Source of the DNA: Typha latifolia
Lineage: Eukaryota; Streptophyta; Magnoliopsida; Poales; Typhaceae
Direction: 5' to 3'
DNA length: 64,000 bases
Assembly: GCA_019914945.1 (NCBI GenBank)
Contig: CM034104.1
Span: forward strand, 4,280,501 to 4,344,500
Part shown: positions 36,457 through 48,735 of the stretch, piece after piece
Position numbering within the stretch: position 1 is the first letter of the stretch
How the letters are laid out: every line of letters starts with the position of its first letter
The notes under the pieces: model-generated
What the model saw: only the letters and a program-made list of their open reading frames with translations
Told to the model about the DNA's origin: nothing
Databases searched by the model: none
Position numbers and translations under genes: made by a program

Positions 36457-37049
36457 AACTTCTAATGGTCGTCATTTTATAGTCTATAAATCCAAGCAGC
36501 AGTCAGAATTGACAAGTTGGAAGATGAAAACTGAGTGGTAGAAGGTGATCTGCTGCAATCTTTTCCATACCGAAGATGTCATGTAGCAATGCATTCTACA
36601 TCTTAAGTCAGAGACAGGAGGTCATTTTCTCACTTAGTGTTTTCCTTGTACTTAAATATTGGCAATGCTATTTTAATTAAGGAGTTGGAGTAAAAAGGCC
36701 AGGCCATCAAAGGGTTAGCCTTAGAAGTTCTTATGGAGAGAGTGAAATTATTCTAACTTACAAGGAAGCATGTTTCTCCCATATAGTTAGTTTTTTTTTC
36801 CTGAAGGGTGTTTTATACTTTGATTTCCATAATTTCTAATATGTCCTTTTATTGGTATTTTGTAGGCAAAGTGAAAGATCTGTAGACTCTAGATACTCTA
36901 AGATACCCAAGTCCAAGTTACTTGATGCCAAGAGGATTACTCTGAGGTTGTCCATCTAAGAGGTTGAAGACAACCACACTTGTAGGAGTAAACTTGCCAG
37001 CAGATCTGAAATAGATAATCATGAAGGATGCATAAATTTCTAAATAACT
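36457..37049 (+). other. 3' flank of the PPR gene
   Basis: About 590 bp with no match to copy A and no gene recognised. It most likely travelled with the PPR gene as its 3'UTR and flank. No poly(A) tract is seen at the end of the segment. Confidence 0.4.
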
Positions 37050-37340
37050 GTTAGACACTTGAAGTCCACAACAATCAGCACACAAAGCATTAAACTATTA
37101 TTCCCATGATATTCATTAGCTTTATATATAAAAATGTGTGTAAAAAAATGCTTCATGATTAGAACATATAAAGTATCTTTTATACATTTACATAAAATAA
37201 ATTATTGGGTTTTGTGCTTGTATACCCTTCAAAAATCTCTTATTTTCTTCTATGCCCTGCAAAAATTCATATTTACATTTATACCCCTCATGTAGTTTAT
37301 ATTGATAGCCTTGAAAATCACGTGGCAGTAATAACAAGGT
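37050..37340 (+). repeat. Third partial copy of the block upstream of Nup98
   Basis: CCACAACAATCAGCACACAAAG and the following CCATGATATTCATT.GCTTTAT match about 5900-5960. ATACATTTACATA.AATAAAT and later TACCC(T)TCAAAAATCTCTT match about 6735-6800. The intervening upstream sequence is missing. Directly after it, Nup98 intron 7 sequence resumes (copy A about 13945). It marks the far breakpoint of the PPR-bearing replacement. Confidence 0.65.
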
Positions 37341-37832
37341 AAGTAGAGGTTTTAGTATTTTAGATGGGAAAGAGGGAAAACTCATACATGTTAAGTTGTT
37401 AACTGAGTTCAGACTTCTTCTAAAATGTCTCTTTGCTAATTAACAGTATGTTTTCTTTCTTTCCTATTGTAGTTCATTCTACTTCTCATTGTGAAATGTG
37501 GAACCTTAGTTCATATTCTTTTACTTTATTTGTGTGGACTGTGGAGCTTAGATATTATGGAGTATAATTTGTCTTGTTTGGATGTATTTTCAGATTTATG
37601 CCTTATTTCTCCTTATATATTTATTATGATTTACCAATTATGTTTTTCTAATTAATTTCCTGTTATTTGTATCGATGAGGCAGTATTGCTAGTCAATCCA
37701 ATATGGTCATGCAACCAGCTCCTATTACAAATCCTTTTGGTACACTTCCAGTGATGCCTCAGATGTCTATTGGTCATGTTGGATCTGCCCCTTCAGTTCA
37801 TTATGGTATTTCAAGCATGCAAGTAGGACCTA

Positions 37833-38126
37833 TTTGAGTGTAGGGGTGTAGCTTTGACATTACTTACTTTTGCATTAGTACGTCTTTTAGGTGCTGTTGT
37901 AAGAAAGTGTATGACAAATGGAATGTTTTGCTTTTTGATAGGTTGCTGAAAAACCGATTCCAGTCAAAACGCTCTCCACTTTGGTTCCAAGACACCTCTC
38001 TCAGAGAAGGATAAGATTGCTGCCAAGGAAATATCATCCCAAAACTGATGGTCCAAAGGTTAGAATTTCTTAACACCAGACGACCCATTTGGAATGTGGC
38101 AAGATCTGTTAGATTTTGTTTTCTCT
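37833..38126 (+). repeat. 294-bp stretch identical to copy A (gene-conversion candidate, copy B side)
   Basis: Identical to 14422-14715. The first mismatches outside are at 37832 (A versus C) and 38127-38128 (AT versus TA). Confidence 0.85.
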
Positions 38127-38410
38127 ATAGTCTTTTCTGGAAACCTTTATCGCAAAGCCCAACACTTCATCTTCACAGGTTCCCTTATTTGCTGATGAAG
38201 AAGAAGCTCCTTCAATATTAAAAGCAGATGCTTTTTTTCGTCCCTAGGAGAACCCCAGAGCACTGATTATTCGTCCAATTGAGCAGTGGCCTTCGCGAAG
38301 CACTGCAGATAAGCAACTTATTTTGAAGAATGGAATTGGTCCAAGTACGCAAAATGGTATGCCCTAAATTTATTGCACTGTGAAAATCTTATACACGCAT
38401 TGACAAAATT

Positions 38411-39333
38411 TCAAAATTTCATAGTTGGACCAAAAGTTAAGGATTCTATCTGGATACAACTAAAATATTTTTTTCTCCTTAGAGCAGGACTTCTCGCTTT
38501 CTCAGGTTCAACAATAAAGGAAAAAATAGTGGTGCCAAGCTCCTCAAGGATGCATAATTTTGTACAACTATGAAATTTACAAGGTGAACTCCTGTCAAAC
38601 TCCAGCATTATAAGCTGACATATTTACAAGATGTCTGAAGCAATCTCACCCATCTCTACATTTTTATGGATCTTGCTAGCTCTAAGCAATGTGCGCCATA
38701 GGACCGGATCATCATTACTACAAGGTGAACTCCTGGCAAACTCGACAATCTTATACACGCACTGTGATAAGCAAAATGCTTTCTACAATATATTTCAAAA
38801 TTTCATAGTTGGACCAAAAGTTAAGGATTCTATCTGGATACAACTAAAATATTCTTTTCTCCTTAGAGCAGGACTTCTCGCTTTCTCAGGTTCAACAATA
38901 AAGGAAAAAATAGTGGTGCCAAGCTCCTCAAGGATGCATAATTTTGTACAACTATGAAATTTATAAGGTGAACTCCTGGCAAACTCCAGCATTATAAGTT
39001 GGCATATTTACAAGATGTCTGAAGCAATCTCACCCATCTCTACATTTTTATGGATCTTGCTAGCACTAAGCAATGTGCGCCATAGGACCGGATCATCATT
39101 ACTACAAGGTGAACTCCTAGCAAACTCGACAATCTTATACACGCACTGTGATAAGCAAAATGCTTTCTACATTAGATTTCAAAATTTCATAGTTGGACCA
39201 AAAGTTAAGGATTCTATCTGGATACAACTAAAATATTTTTTTCTCCTTAGAGCAGGACTTCTCGCTTTCTCAGGTTCAACAATAAAGGAAAAAATAGTGG
39301 TGCCAAGCTCCTCAAGGATGCATAATTTTGTAG
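38411..39333 (+). repeat. 384-bp tandem repeat, about 2.4 copies, in copy B
   Basis: Units start at 38411, 38795 and 39179 (TCAAAATTTCATAGTTGGAC), exactly 384 bp apart. The last is partial. Copy A has only one copy of the roughly 150-bp core (about 15222-15375) and lacks the extra 230 bp (such as CAATCTCACCCATCTC). Units are nearly identical. Open frames in them simply repeat with the unit and are not taken as genes. Confidence 0.9.
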
Positions 39334-40411
39334 TTGATGTCGTCTGATTATTTGTTAATATCCTAATAGAAATGCGAGTATAAATTCTTAGAAATGAATG
39401 AAATAGTTTGTATTATAGAGTATGATAAGATGTGAGTGTATTTGCATGCATGCCTATTGACCTGTGCATGTCTTCTGTCTGCCAGCTAGCAAGCGTGTGT
39501 ACATGCAAGCAATAGCGTGTATACTTCTACTAATTATTTTTCTTATACTATATTTTATGTTCTCACCCTTCTCTTCCATATCTAAACTTGTTTAACCTTT
39601 AGCCCTGACTATTTATGATGTAGGGATGTTTGCTTCAGATTGTTTCTACTATAGAGACAATGTCCTTCACTATTTTGTGGGTCATTATGACTATTTGACA
39701 TTGACCTGAGTCTTCTGGGCTCTTTCTCCCGCTTGTCTTGGAGCATCCTTCTACTTGGTAGTGTGCTGCCATATGATCTTTATCTATCTTGTTTGAATGT
39801 TTCTAAAGGATATTGCTTCATCTTATTCTCGGTGATGATCTCTATCCAATCTAGATGGTTAGTCATTCATTTTTATGAAAACCCTTGTCATCAATATATC
39901 CATTTTGCAAACATGTTTTTAACTTTTAAAATTCAGGCAATTAAAATTAAATATTTTGAGCACACATAAGGAAGACTTGTTTTTGTGGAAATGATCATAA
40001 ATGCTAAAGCTTTTGATGGTTAACTTTCATACATCGACAAATTTAAGGACAGGAAAAATAATATCTTGATATAGCCTACATTTAGTTACCCTAATTTCTT
40101 TATGAATGTACATTAGATCTATTAAAACTGTTATCTAGCTTGCAAGTACCTCAGATTTTGAGCCATCTTCATATTTTGACTTTGAGAGAGGTTGTAGTTG
40201 TTTCTGCCAGGGATTTCATTGTTGTTGCCAGGAGGTGTGCCAGTGGCTTGCTGGTACAAGACTTGTCGTTCAGCATAGTCTGTGCCGTCTGCTACAATAT
40301 TCATGCTGTATGTTTGCTTTAGCTGGTGCTCAGGTCGCATTTTTGAACTAGCCCAAACATAACCAAAACCCTATAGCGTAAGTTTATAGAGCTTAGGATT
40401 AGGTTGGATTT

Positions 40412-42638
40412 TGTTAGGACCAGGAAAAAAAAAAATTTGGGTTGAGAGAGGAGGGTGCACGTGCTCTGCACGTGCAGCCCCTCCCCTCTCCCTCTCCGGT
40501 GCGCAGCGGGAAAGAAGGGATTTCATCTAATCCGAATCGGATTAGATTTGATCCTCATCTAAACTATAAATTAAACCCTAATCTCTCTCTCTCTCTCTGC
40601 TTAATGCTTATAACCCCCAGCCCTCTTCTCTTTCTCCTTCCTCACCGTCGGAGTCGTCGCCGTGGAATCGGCCAGCCGGAGCGTCGCCGGAGGAAATTGG
40701 AACCACCACACTCCTCCCCGGTGAGTCCTCTCTCATCCCTCTAGTTTAATTTAAAATTAAATAAGTAAATCCGAAATACCTAATTTGGGGGTTTTCGGCC
40801 TCGTCGACAAATCTGGCCGGCCGGCGGCTTCGAGTCGCAGCCGCTACCGCTGGAAGCGCCTTGCCGTTGGCCTCGTGCCGTGGGCAGTCACCGTTGGAGC
40901 CCTCGTGGCTCCGATCGCCGTCGGTCATGGGATCGACCGCCGTTCGCGGGTTCTCCTCCACCTCGTGAGGACGGCGACACCGTATGGGTATTGAGATGCC
41001 GGGGGTGCGGCCGGCGAACCTTCGCCGTGGCGGTCGCCGGGCGTCTTCCTCTTTCTCTTCTTCCTTCTCTCTCTTTTCCTCTCTTTTTCTCTCTCTCTCT
41101 TCGGTTTGGGGAAGACAGACTCGGGTTGCCCGAGTCTGATCTTCTCCCTTTTAGTGTTGGATTCGGGTTGAGTTGGATCCGAATCCAAGGAACCCGACCC
41201 GGTTCCATTATCTATTTGGATTGGGCCTTGGCCCAATCCATTTAAGAATTAATTGGGTGGGCTGCGGGCCAACTGCAGACCAGCCCAATTGATTTGGGCT
41301 TATTTTAGCCCAAATTAATTATTCTTAGGTTAAATTGTATAAACATTTTTAATAATTGTTTTAATTAAAAATGTTATTGTTATTTATTATTTAAGGTGGT
41401 GATTTTTAGTACGTGGGCTAGAGATTTGAGATTTTGGTTGTCCTGCCTAGACTCAGGTGAGTGGGTTCACTCACATATTTATTTTATTGTATTTCGTATT
41501 TTTGTCAGACCATGTAAATTTTCTGTGTGCAAATTATTTATTTCACCCTTATATGTAAAAATTAAATTGTTGCAATTTCTGTGTGCAAATCTATTTATTT
41601 CATCCGTACGTGAGAAAATTTAATTGTTTTATTTTCCTGTGTGCATTTAATTATTATATTCAGTGCATCACCATACTTCGTGCAAATATTGAAAAATTGT
41701 GAAAAGAAAAATAAGACTAGTATTGATACGACTTAGAGAACGATTCCGTATAAATCGTTTGCGATTTTCCGTGGTGACTCAAGTCTATCCGGGAAGTCCA
41801 GGGGAAAGTCTTAAATTAGATCACTGTGTTGATTTTTTTAGGTAACTCTGGCGGGGTTAGGGAACAGTCCTAGGAAGTATGAGAAAATTTCTTAGGTGAT
41901 TCTAACTTCTCTCAACGGTTAGAGGAAAAGACAGAGTGTGTTAATCACAGGATGATACCCTCTGATGACCCTAACCGGATTAACTATGAAGAAAAGTTCC
42001 GAGCGTCATCTCGAGGTGACTTCTAGTTGATGTGGATCCACAGGGTTTAGACCCATTGAGACATATGACAGTTTAAATATCAAAAAGATGTTAATATGTT
42101 GAAAACGTGCAAGGTTACAAGTTGTGACATTTCTCTATTGTTATCATTGTTATTATGTAGAGATCATGCCTATTGCATATTATGATGGATATTGTTGCTT
42201 TTAGTTTAATCTATTCAGCATTAAAATGTTTTAAAAGTTATTTGGTTCGAGTGGATTCCACTCACTGAGCTATAGTTGTTGGCTCACGAGTTCTATTGTT
42301 TTTTTTGTATTTGTTTATTTATTTCAGGTAATAGTCAGCGGGGCGACTGAGCGTGATGTACCCGGATTCCACCTCCACTTAGGATTCACCTATTTACCTT
42401 TCTGCTCTTTTAGATTTTGTGCTTTAGATTAGAAGATTTTATTTTATTTTAGAGACTCAAAAAACATTAACATTGTTTTTATTTTAATTGCATTTAGTAA
42501 TAAAATTTTAATAAAGCACATTCTCATTTTATTTATTTATCTTGGCATCGTATACGTAGAGAGTATTGGTAAGGCTTCGTGCATCTCAAGCATATTGAGA
42601 TGCATGGCCGGTCATGATTCCTATTTTGGGTCGTGACA
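40412..42638 (+). mobile_element. Solo LTR (2227 bp) with target-site duplication GATTT
   Basis: Begins TGTTAGGACC and ends GGGTCGTGACA. It is flanked on both sides by GATTT (40407-40411 and 42639-42643). Copy A at about 16508 shows the uninterrupted site (TTAGATTCGGCTCTGATC), which proves the insertion. It lacks gag, pol and primer-binding sequence, so it is the product of LTR-LTR recombination. TG...CA ends, a 5-bp duplication and a length above 2 kb suit a Ty3/gypsy element. A GC-rich block (40620-41220) with CT-rich runs lies in the first half. Long open frames there carry no known domain. Confidence 0.9.
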
Positions 42639-42984
42639 GATTTGGCTCTGATCTGATCCTAACCCGACTCCAGACCCTATTATCTTAAGTTAATGGGGGT
42701 TTTGAGCCTGGTTTGAACTGGATCAGACCCCTAGCCTCCTCTTTACTTCGACCTCTAATTCCATTAGCTTCTCTCACCCTTAGCTGTCCAATCCCCTTCC
42801 TCGATATGCGACCCCTTCCCTCTACGTCCTCTCTCTCTCTCATCTCGCTGTCATGAGAGCGAATACACATTGCTGGGTGGCTCATATATTCTTCATCCCA
42901 CAATCCATTTAGTTGATAAATAAATTGAAGGGAATAGAATTATTTACTCAAAGTTATACAGTTTAGATGTAGTGTTTGAAAGCC

Positions 42985-43570
42985 AAAAGATGTAAGGTAT
43001 TGATATAATGTTGAGGCATGTTTCTTTGCCATGATAGAAAAATATGGATCAACTTTAACCAGGTTGCTTGAAGTGCATATCCAATGATTGAGCTTGCTGT
43101 TGTTAGATACTTAGATGGTTAAAACCATTTCATGTATTTGAATCAGATAACTCTCAATCAGTTCTTTATGCGTACCACAAGTCTTATTGATATAATGTTG
43201 AGGCATGTTTCTTTGCCATGATAGAAAAATATGGATCATCAGTAACCAGGTTGCTTGAAGTGCATATCCAATGATTGAGCTTTCTGTTGTTATGATTGAG
43301 CTTGCTGTTGTTAGATACTTAGATGGTTAAAACCATTTCATGTATTTGAATCAGATAACTCTCAATCAGTTCTTTATGCGTACCACAAGTCTTATTGATA
43401 TAATGTTGAGGCATGTTTCTTTGCCATGATAGAAAAATATGGATCATCAGTAACCAGGTTGCTTGAAGTGCATATCCAATGATTGAGCTTTCTGTTGTTA
43501 GATGGTTAAAAGCTAAAACCATTTCATGTACTTGAATGTAACTCTCAACCAGTTCTTTATGCGTACCATA
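42985..43570 (+). repeat. Three-copy tandem repeat in copy B
   Basis: Units headed by TGTTGAGGCATGTTTCTTTG begin at about 43010, 43198 and 43406, spaced about 187 and 208 bp. The last spacing contains an extra GATTGAGCTTGCTGTTGT. The matching place in copy A has two units. Confidence 0.75.
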
Positions 43571-43960
43571 AGTCTTATTTAGGGATTTGTGTGCTGCATT
43601 ACACGAAAAAACTAGAAACTGTTTCTGAGAAGGCTGTATTCTTGCAGCTCTTTTTAAGAGCATTTTTCTTTGCTTCCGGTTCTTTCTGTGCAAAAATATT
43701 AGATCACTTGCAAAGAGAACGGAAGTTCATGATGCTAGCTTTCTACTATACTATATTATATTGATGGAAGTATGCTCAACATACACATCTCTAGCAGCAA
43801 CTTATTGTGAGGTTCCTCTAACACTCTAAGAACGGATACTCCATATATGTCCCCGTACGTGTGTCCAATATATATTGAATACGGATTGGGTATTGAGTCA
43901 GTTAAGTGGTTTAAGTCCATTAAGTTAATTTATTTGACTCATTAAGCTTATTAAGTAATG

Positions 43961-44526
43961 CATTCAATCTTTTCAGGAGTGCTATTTCAGATTAATAAAC
44001 TGGGACTGTCAATAGACTATGCTGTTTATAACTTTATATCATTTACTCATCTTTAATAATTAAATGATCTGTTTCGGATCAAATTATTGATGATTCTAGA
44101 AGATGGGAGTGCTTCTATTTTTAGTTATTTCAGAGATTACCTGTATTTACTTTGCAAATGATTGGTATAACTGGTAAACACTTTACATGGCCCTGAAATG
44201 TTTCTCAGACTATTTGATATTTCTTGTGGAGGAAAGATAAACAAGTAGCATGGTTTGTGAGAATATTATTGGACTTTGCATTATCAATAATTCTCCCTCT
44301 ATACATGCAAATATATATATTCTGCATTTGTATTCAAAAATTTTTCATTTAGAATCAGCAAGCAGGTAAAGAAAACACATTTTGTTATTTTTCCAATATA
44401 AAGTAATATTAATCTAAACTAAGGTATGCAAAACTTGATTTGTTAATCATGGCCATTTAATCAAACTTGTTTGGCTATTTTTTAGTCATCTAGAGAATTT
44501 ATTTTGACATACTCTAATAAATGCAG
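43961..44526 (+). other. Flank before the helicase fragment, no gene recognised
   Basis: Starts exactly where similarity to copy A ends. AT-rich. It probably is intron sequence of the helicase gene, because the next exon begins at a good acceptor (AAATGCAG), but no earlier helicase exon (Q motif) was found. Confidence 0.4.
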
Positions 44527-44722
44527 GCTTTGGCATATTGGCCTGTCTTAGAGGGGAAAAATTGCATAATTGCTGATCAAAGTGGATCTGGCAAGACATT
44601 GGGGATATTTGGCCCCAGTTATACAATGTATAAGACAAGAGGAACTACTAGGGATTTCTAAATCATCATCGGGGAGTCCTAGAGTAATAATATTGACACC
44701 TACTGCTGAACTGTCTTGTCAG

Positions 44723-46744
44723 GTTGGTATATGGTTTAAAATTTAATCAATTGTTCTTCCTTTCTTACATGTTTGAACCAATGAGAATATTTTCACTTGT
44801 TCAGCATATCATATAGTTGGTATCAATGTTTTTGTTTATATCAAAATTTTAAGTATCTACATGTAAATGAGTTTATCACTTTTAATCTTGACAAGTTGCT
44901 TTATTGGCAAATCACTTGCTCTACCGTATTAGGATCAACTCAAATTGAGAATGGGTATGACATGTAGTAAGATTTGATTTTGCAGTATATGAGGCTCCTT
45001 CTAGTCCCACTAGGCGTATCATATGACCTTGTCTCCCTTGTACCTTTGAAACTAGCATAGCTCCCTTTATAAAAGCTTATGATTTCCTTGCTGCACTTTT
45101 TCATCGCCCGTCAGAAATTTGTTTTGTTACTTGATTGCATGAGATCACCCACCTAAATGGGCCTTATAACTGACATCAATGATAGCCATGCTAGTGGCAC
45201 GAGTCATGCTGTGCCATTATCGGCACGACACACTCTTGACACGCATTTAAAATATTTTTAATAAAAATTTATGATATTTAGAGATGTTTTGGGGTCTTTA
45301 GAATGTCAATCTTTAATTTTTAGTTTAAATATATGTATTAAAGCCTACATCATAGTATTTTATTTTTAGATTATTTTTGTAAATAACCTATTTTATTAAA
45401 GATAAAATAATAGTCAAATATAAATATTATTCAACACATAATATGATTGAATACACCCATTAAAACTAATATTAATGATTGAACACTCCATAATATGATT
45501 GTGTTTAACACTTTGTAGCTTTAGAGGCATTTAAAAGAGTTGATGGATAGAAATAAGGAAAGGACAAAAAAAGAAATAAGATTAGATGACAAAACATGAG
45601 TTAATTATTTGATTTGATTGAAAATTAGAGAATGAGAAAAGAAAATTAGGCATGAGTTGTTATTCCTAAAATGACTAAAGTTGATTGATGATGATCGATG
45701 GAAATAAGAAAAATATATCATATCATGTTTATTAAGAAAATAACTAAAATTGATTTGATGATAATTGATGAAAATAGAAAAAATTTAGAAAAAGGGCTTT
45801 ACATTGGAGCAGAGATCGGCAAGAGAGATGTCAGTCAAGGATGGCCATGTCGGTGGTACCTATTAGCTTACCAATGATCTAAACATGTAAGCTGTTAAAA
45901 AATTATGGTTTTTATATTTTATATTCCAACAATCTCCCTCACTTCTAGGCTTAGGACTTTTTTGATGGCTCAATAAGTAGATTTCATTTGACTTAAATGA
46001 GTGGAGATTTTATATTTTAGATGACATATAACCAGGCGATATTTTAACTCAGAATTTGATATCATGTTAACTCATTAACTGCTCTAAAAGCTTAAATTGT
46101 TAGGAAGCAGTGGTTCTATATTTTATATTCCAATAGTACCAATTTTGAACGTTTGAAATCCGGTTGATATGTAGTCGTGAAAATTTAAAACTGCAAAATA
46201 GTTGTTCAGTTAACTTTCTCACAATTCCAGGGAGGTTTCTCTAGTCACCTGAAACCAATTATTTCTTCCATGGATCTTTCTCATGAACAGATGCTCCCAC
46301 TATTGATATGAGTATTCTTGGATTATGTTGATTTCAAATATTAATGTTCTAACTTCTAACTAATGGTAGCTAAAAGATGCCGAAGAAATTTTACTTTGAT
46401 TTATAACTCGTTTTCAGTGTCTTAACTTTCCTATTTCTATTTAAATTACTTGGCAATGGCCATATAAGATGAACAACTAAAACAAGGAAATTACTTTTCA
46501 TTTTGGCATTTCGTTTATTTTCTTTTATCTGTATATGAAAATTCATACTGAAGAAAGTCCACAAATCTTCCTTTCTTTGATGTATAGGCACTAATTTTGT
46601 CTATGGGCACATCTCTAGATTTACTTAATACGTTGATCTCGGTTTATGGAATAACTGAAAGTTCCTTGTAACAATATATATATAATTTTAGGAAAGTCGT
46701 CGGTTTTTTCTTCTTGACTTATCTAGTTATCCCTAATTTTGCAG
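44723..46744 (+). other. Helicase intron
   Basis: AT-rich, without coding sequence, apart from the dispersed repeat at 45165-45515 and a GGCAC/GTGCC-rich patch at 45190-45240. A 3' part (45900-46140) holds a twice-used phrase ATTTTATATTCCAA and may be further transposon debris. Confidence 0.5.
45165..45515 (+). repeat. Dispersed repeat, inverted relative of 59170-59343 plus 62179-62345
   Basis: The reverse complement of 62179-62345 followed by that of 59170-59343 aligns along this segment (ATATTTAGAGATGTTTT..., AGTATTTTATTTTTAGATTA, GATTGAATACA...). It lies in a helicase intron. It shows the repeat without the LTR that interrupts the other copy. Confidence 0.7.
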
Positions 46745-46925
46745 GTCCTTAACAATTGCCGGTCCATATCAAAGGGCGGGGACCCCTTTAGGTCTATGGT
46801 TGCAACAGGTGGTTTTCGACAGAAAACTCAGTTGGATAGTCTTCAACAAGAGTGCTCATAGCAACACCTGGCCGTTTTATTTATCTGCTTCAAGAAGGAT
46901 TTTTGCAATTAACTAATCTTAAATG

Positions 46926-48159
46926 GTATGGCATATTGATGTTTTCATGTCCTGCCCATCTTATCCTGAAATTAAATCGTGTTTCAATTAATAAGTATAA
47001 AGGATATCTTTACCTGCATTTCCCTTTTTGATGTAGCATGCATAATCTCAATACACCAACAGTCTTTTTTCTGAAAAATGAAATAATGGTTGAGAATTTG
47101 CTAAATGTTTCAAGATAAATATATGATGTTTTTTTGCTCAAAATTCATCCCATCACGTCTATATTATTTTATTCGTATTAACTTAGCAGTTATTGAAGTT
47201 GCTTTATATGTTGACTTGATAAATGATAACCGTACTGATGGAGTTTCTTGCTTCGAGCTGTGCAGGACTAGTAGTATAGGTGCTAGCCTGCTAGGTATCC
47301 TCTGGAAAAGGGAACTTTCCCAATCAACTCCTATCTTGGCATAGCTGAAGCTGAGCCTTTTATAATCATAGTTGTGCATGATCGATCACCTAGTACCTTT
47401 TCCTTGTATCTTTATCCCATTTAAGCTATGCCAACACACTCTAAGCAACTACCTTTAATAGCCGTAAATCCTTTTGAGCCCTTATTACCAATTTATCCTC
47501 AACTAAAAATTTAACGTTTCTCTATTTACTCTAATGCTGTCATTATTGATAAGATAATGAAGCTAGAGCAATTAGGGTGTATAAGGGCTAGAGAAAGAGA
47601 GAATAGTAGATATCTGAACAGTCAAACCATCTTCAGAATAAAGTGCAATGATGGTATGTGCAGGGTTATAATCCTTAAAAATAAGGGACTCTAACATGTC
47701 AGGATATGTTTATGTCATAACTCAATCTGATCATATAACCATTATTAGATCCTTGGTAATGCCATTCCTGAGTAATTACTGAATTTTATCATCATAACAA
47801 TGCTCCAATGTTCACAAAATAACATAATATAATAAACCGTTATCCAGTCTGTTCAAACTTGACTGGAGACATTAATTTCGTCATCTTGTTTAGCTTGGAT
47901 TTTGTTAGCCATCCCCATATGCAAGTAAAAGCTATAAAAGATATCTGTAGCAACATAATAATCTTTTTTCTCTTATTATACGTTCCCTTTATCTCCCAAT
48001 AGGATATTACCAGTAGTCATATTGGCAGAATGGGGCCTGAAGGGAAGTAAAGTAGCTCATGCAGATAAATAAAACACTAACATATCTAGGACTTCGACTA
48101 ATAAATAAGTTAATAAGATAAAATAGACTCGAATGTGTGACTCGATTAGGTCTGGATCA
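46926..48159 (+). other. Probable helicase intron, no feature recognised
   Basis: Follows the donor GTATGG at 46926. AT-rich, no domain-bearing open frame and no RNA gene seen. It ends at a Ty3/gypsy fragment. Confidence 0.5.
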
Positions 48160-48735
48160 CATCATCGCATCATGCCTCCACTCACTTTGTTCCAAAGTGT
48201 GAACCTAGGGAAGCGGTCCATCAAGTCTGACTTGAGCTCCCAAGTCGCTTCTTCCACTAGCTGCTGAACCACTCGATTAGCACCTTAATTACCAATCTCC
48301 CATCACGTCTAACTCGTCTCCTAGCCAAGAACCTTACTGGCTCAGGTTTTGTCGTGTCTGCGGCTAGATCGGGCAAATTTGCCTCAACGGGCTTGGCCAG
48401 ACCGAGTCGGATTTGCAAGCTTGAGGCATAAAAACCTGGTGAACTTGTGACTCTTTGGGCAAGTCAAGTAGATATGCCACTGGTCCAATCCTCCTCAAGA
48501 CTTGGTATGGCTCAAAGAAGCGATGTGCTAACTTCTGATTGAGTATAGGTCGCATCGTGGTTTGCCGATACAATTTGCAGTCGGATGTAGACTCAATTCC
48601 CCTCTTCAAAGCTTCACTTCTGATGCTTGCTGTCATAGTTCTACTTCATTTGGTTCCGAGCCGCTGCCAAGTTGTGTTTGAATCTCTGAAGCAGGGCATC
48701 ATGGTCCGAGAGCACCATATCAACCTCGTAGCAAT
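48160..48735 (-). mobile_element. Ty3/gypsy fragment: integrase C-terminal and chromodomain-like end
   Basis: On the minus strand, pieces in different frames read DHDALLQRFKHNLAAARNQMK, then YRQTTMRPILNQKLAHRFFEPY (shortened: LNQKLAHRFFEPYQVL), RIGPVAYLLDLP and, after a frameshift, VLIEW followed by ATWELKSDLMDRFP. This is the standard order at the end of a plant gypsy polyprotein: the integrase tail with its GPY-type region and a chromodomain-like close. Stops and at least two frameshifts make it non-functional. No LTR, RT or protease of this element is present. Confidence 0.8.

Larger units (their letters stand above)
28906..38355 (+). pseudogene. Nup98 copy B, broken and partial
   Basis: Recognisable parts: promoter and 5'UTR (from about 28400); exon 1 (28906-28924); a 5' scrap of exon 2 (32092-32121); the first part of exon 3 (34189-34715); exon 8 (37682-37820); exon 9 (37942-38058); and exon 10 (38178-38355). 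Exon 3 has an in-frame TAA at 34233-34235 and later an extra C. Exon 10 has an extra T in a T-run that leads to TAG within a few codons. Exons 4-7, including the GLEBS segment, and exons 11-12 with the autoproteolytic domain are missing. It cannot make Nup98, but its promoter region survives. Confidence 0.9.
27135..43960 (+). repeat. Segmental duplication, copy B (rearranged)
   Basis: Direct copy of 5980-17640, starting about 400 bp after the Nup98 stop codon. It is longer than copy A because of insertions at 29421-31971, 34716-37344, 38565-39178 and 40412-42638. It lost most of exon 2 and everything matching copy A from 11895 to about 13945. It ends at 43960, where helicase-related flanking sequence begins. 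The 2.33-kb units and exons 11-12 are not present. Confidence 0.9.

Noticed and set aside
40442..41245. Several GC-rich open frames around 100-120 codons
   Set aside because: All lie inside the solo LTR, overlap each other on both strands, and lack domains.
42985..43570. Regularly spaced direct repeats that could suggest a CRISPR array
   Set aside because: Units are about 190-210 bp with similar, not unique, intervening sequence, in a plant intron-derived region.
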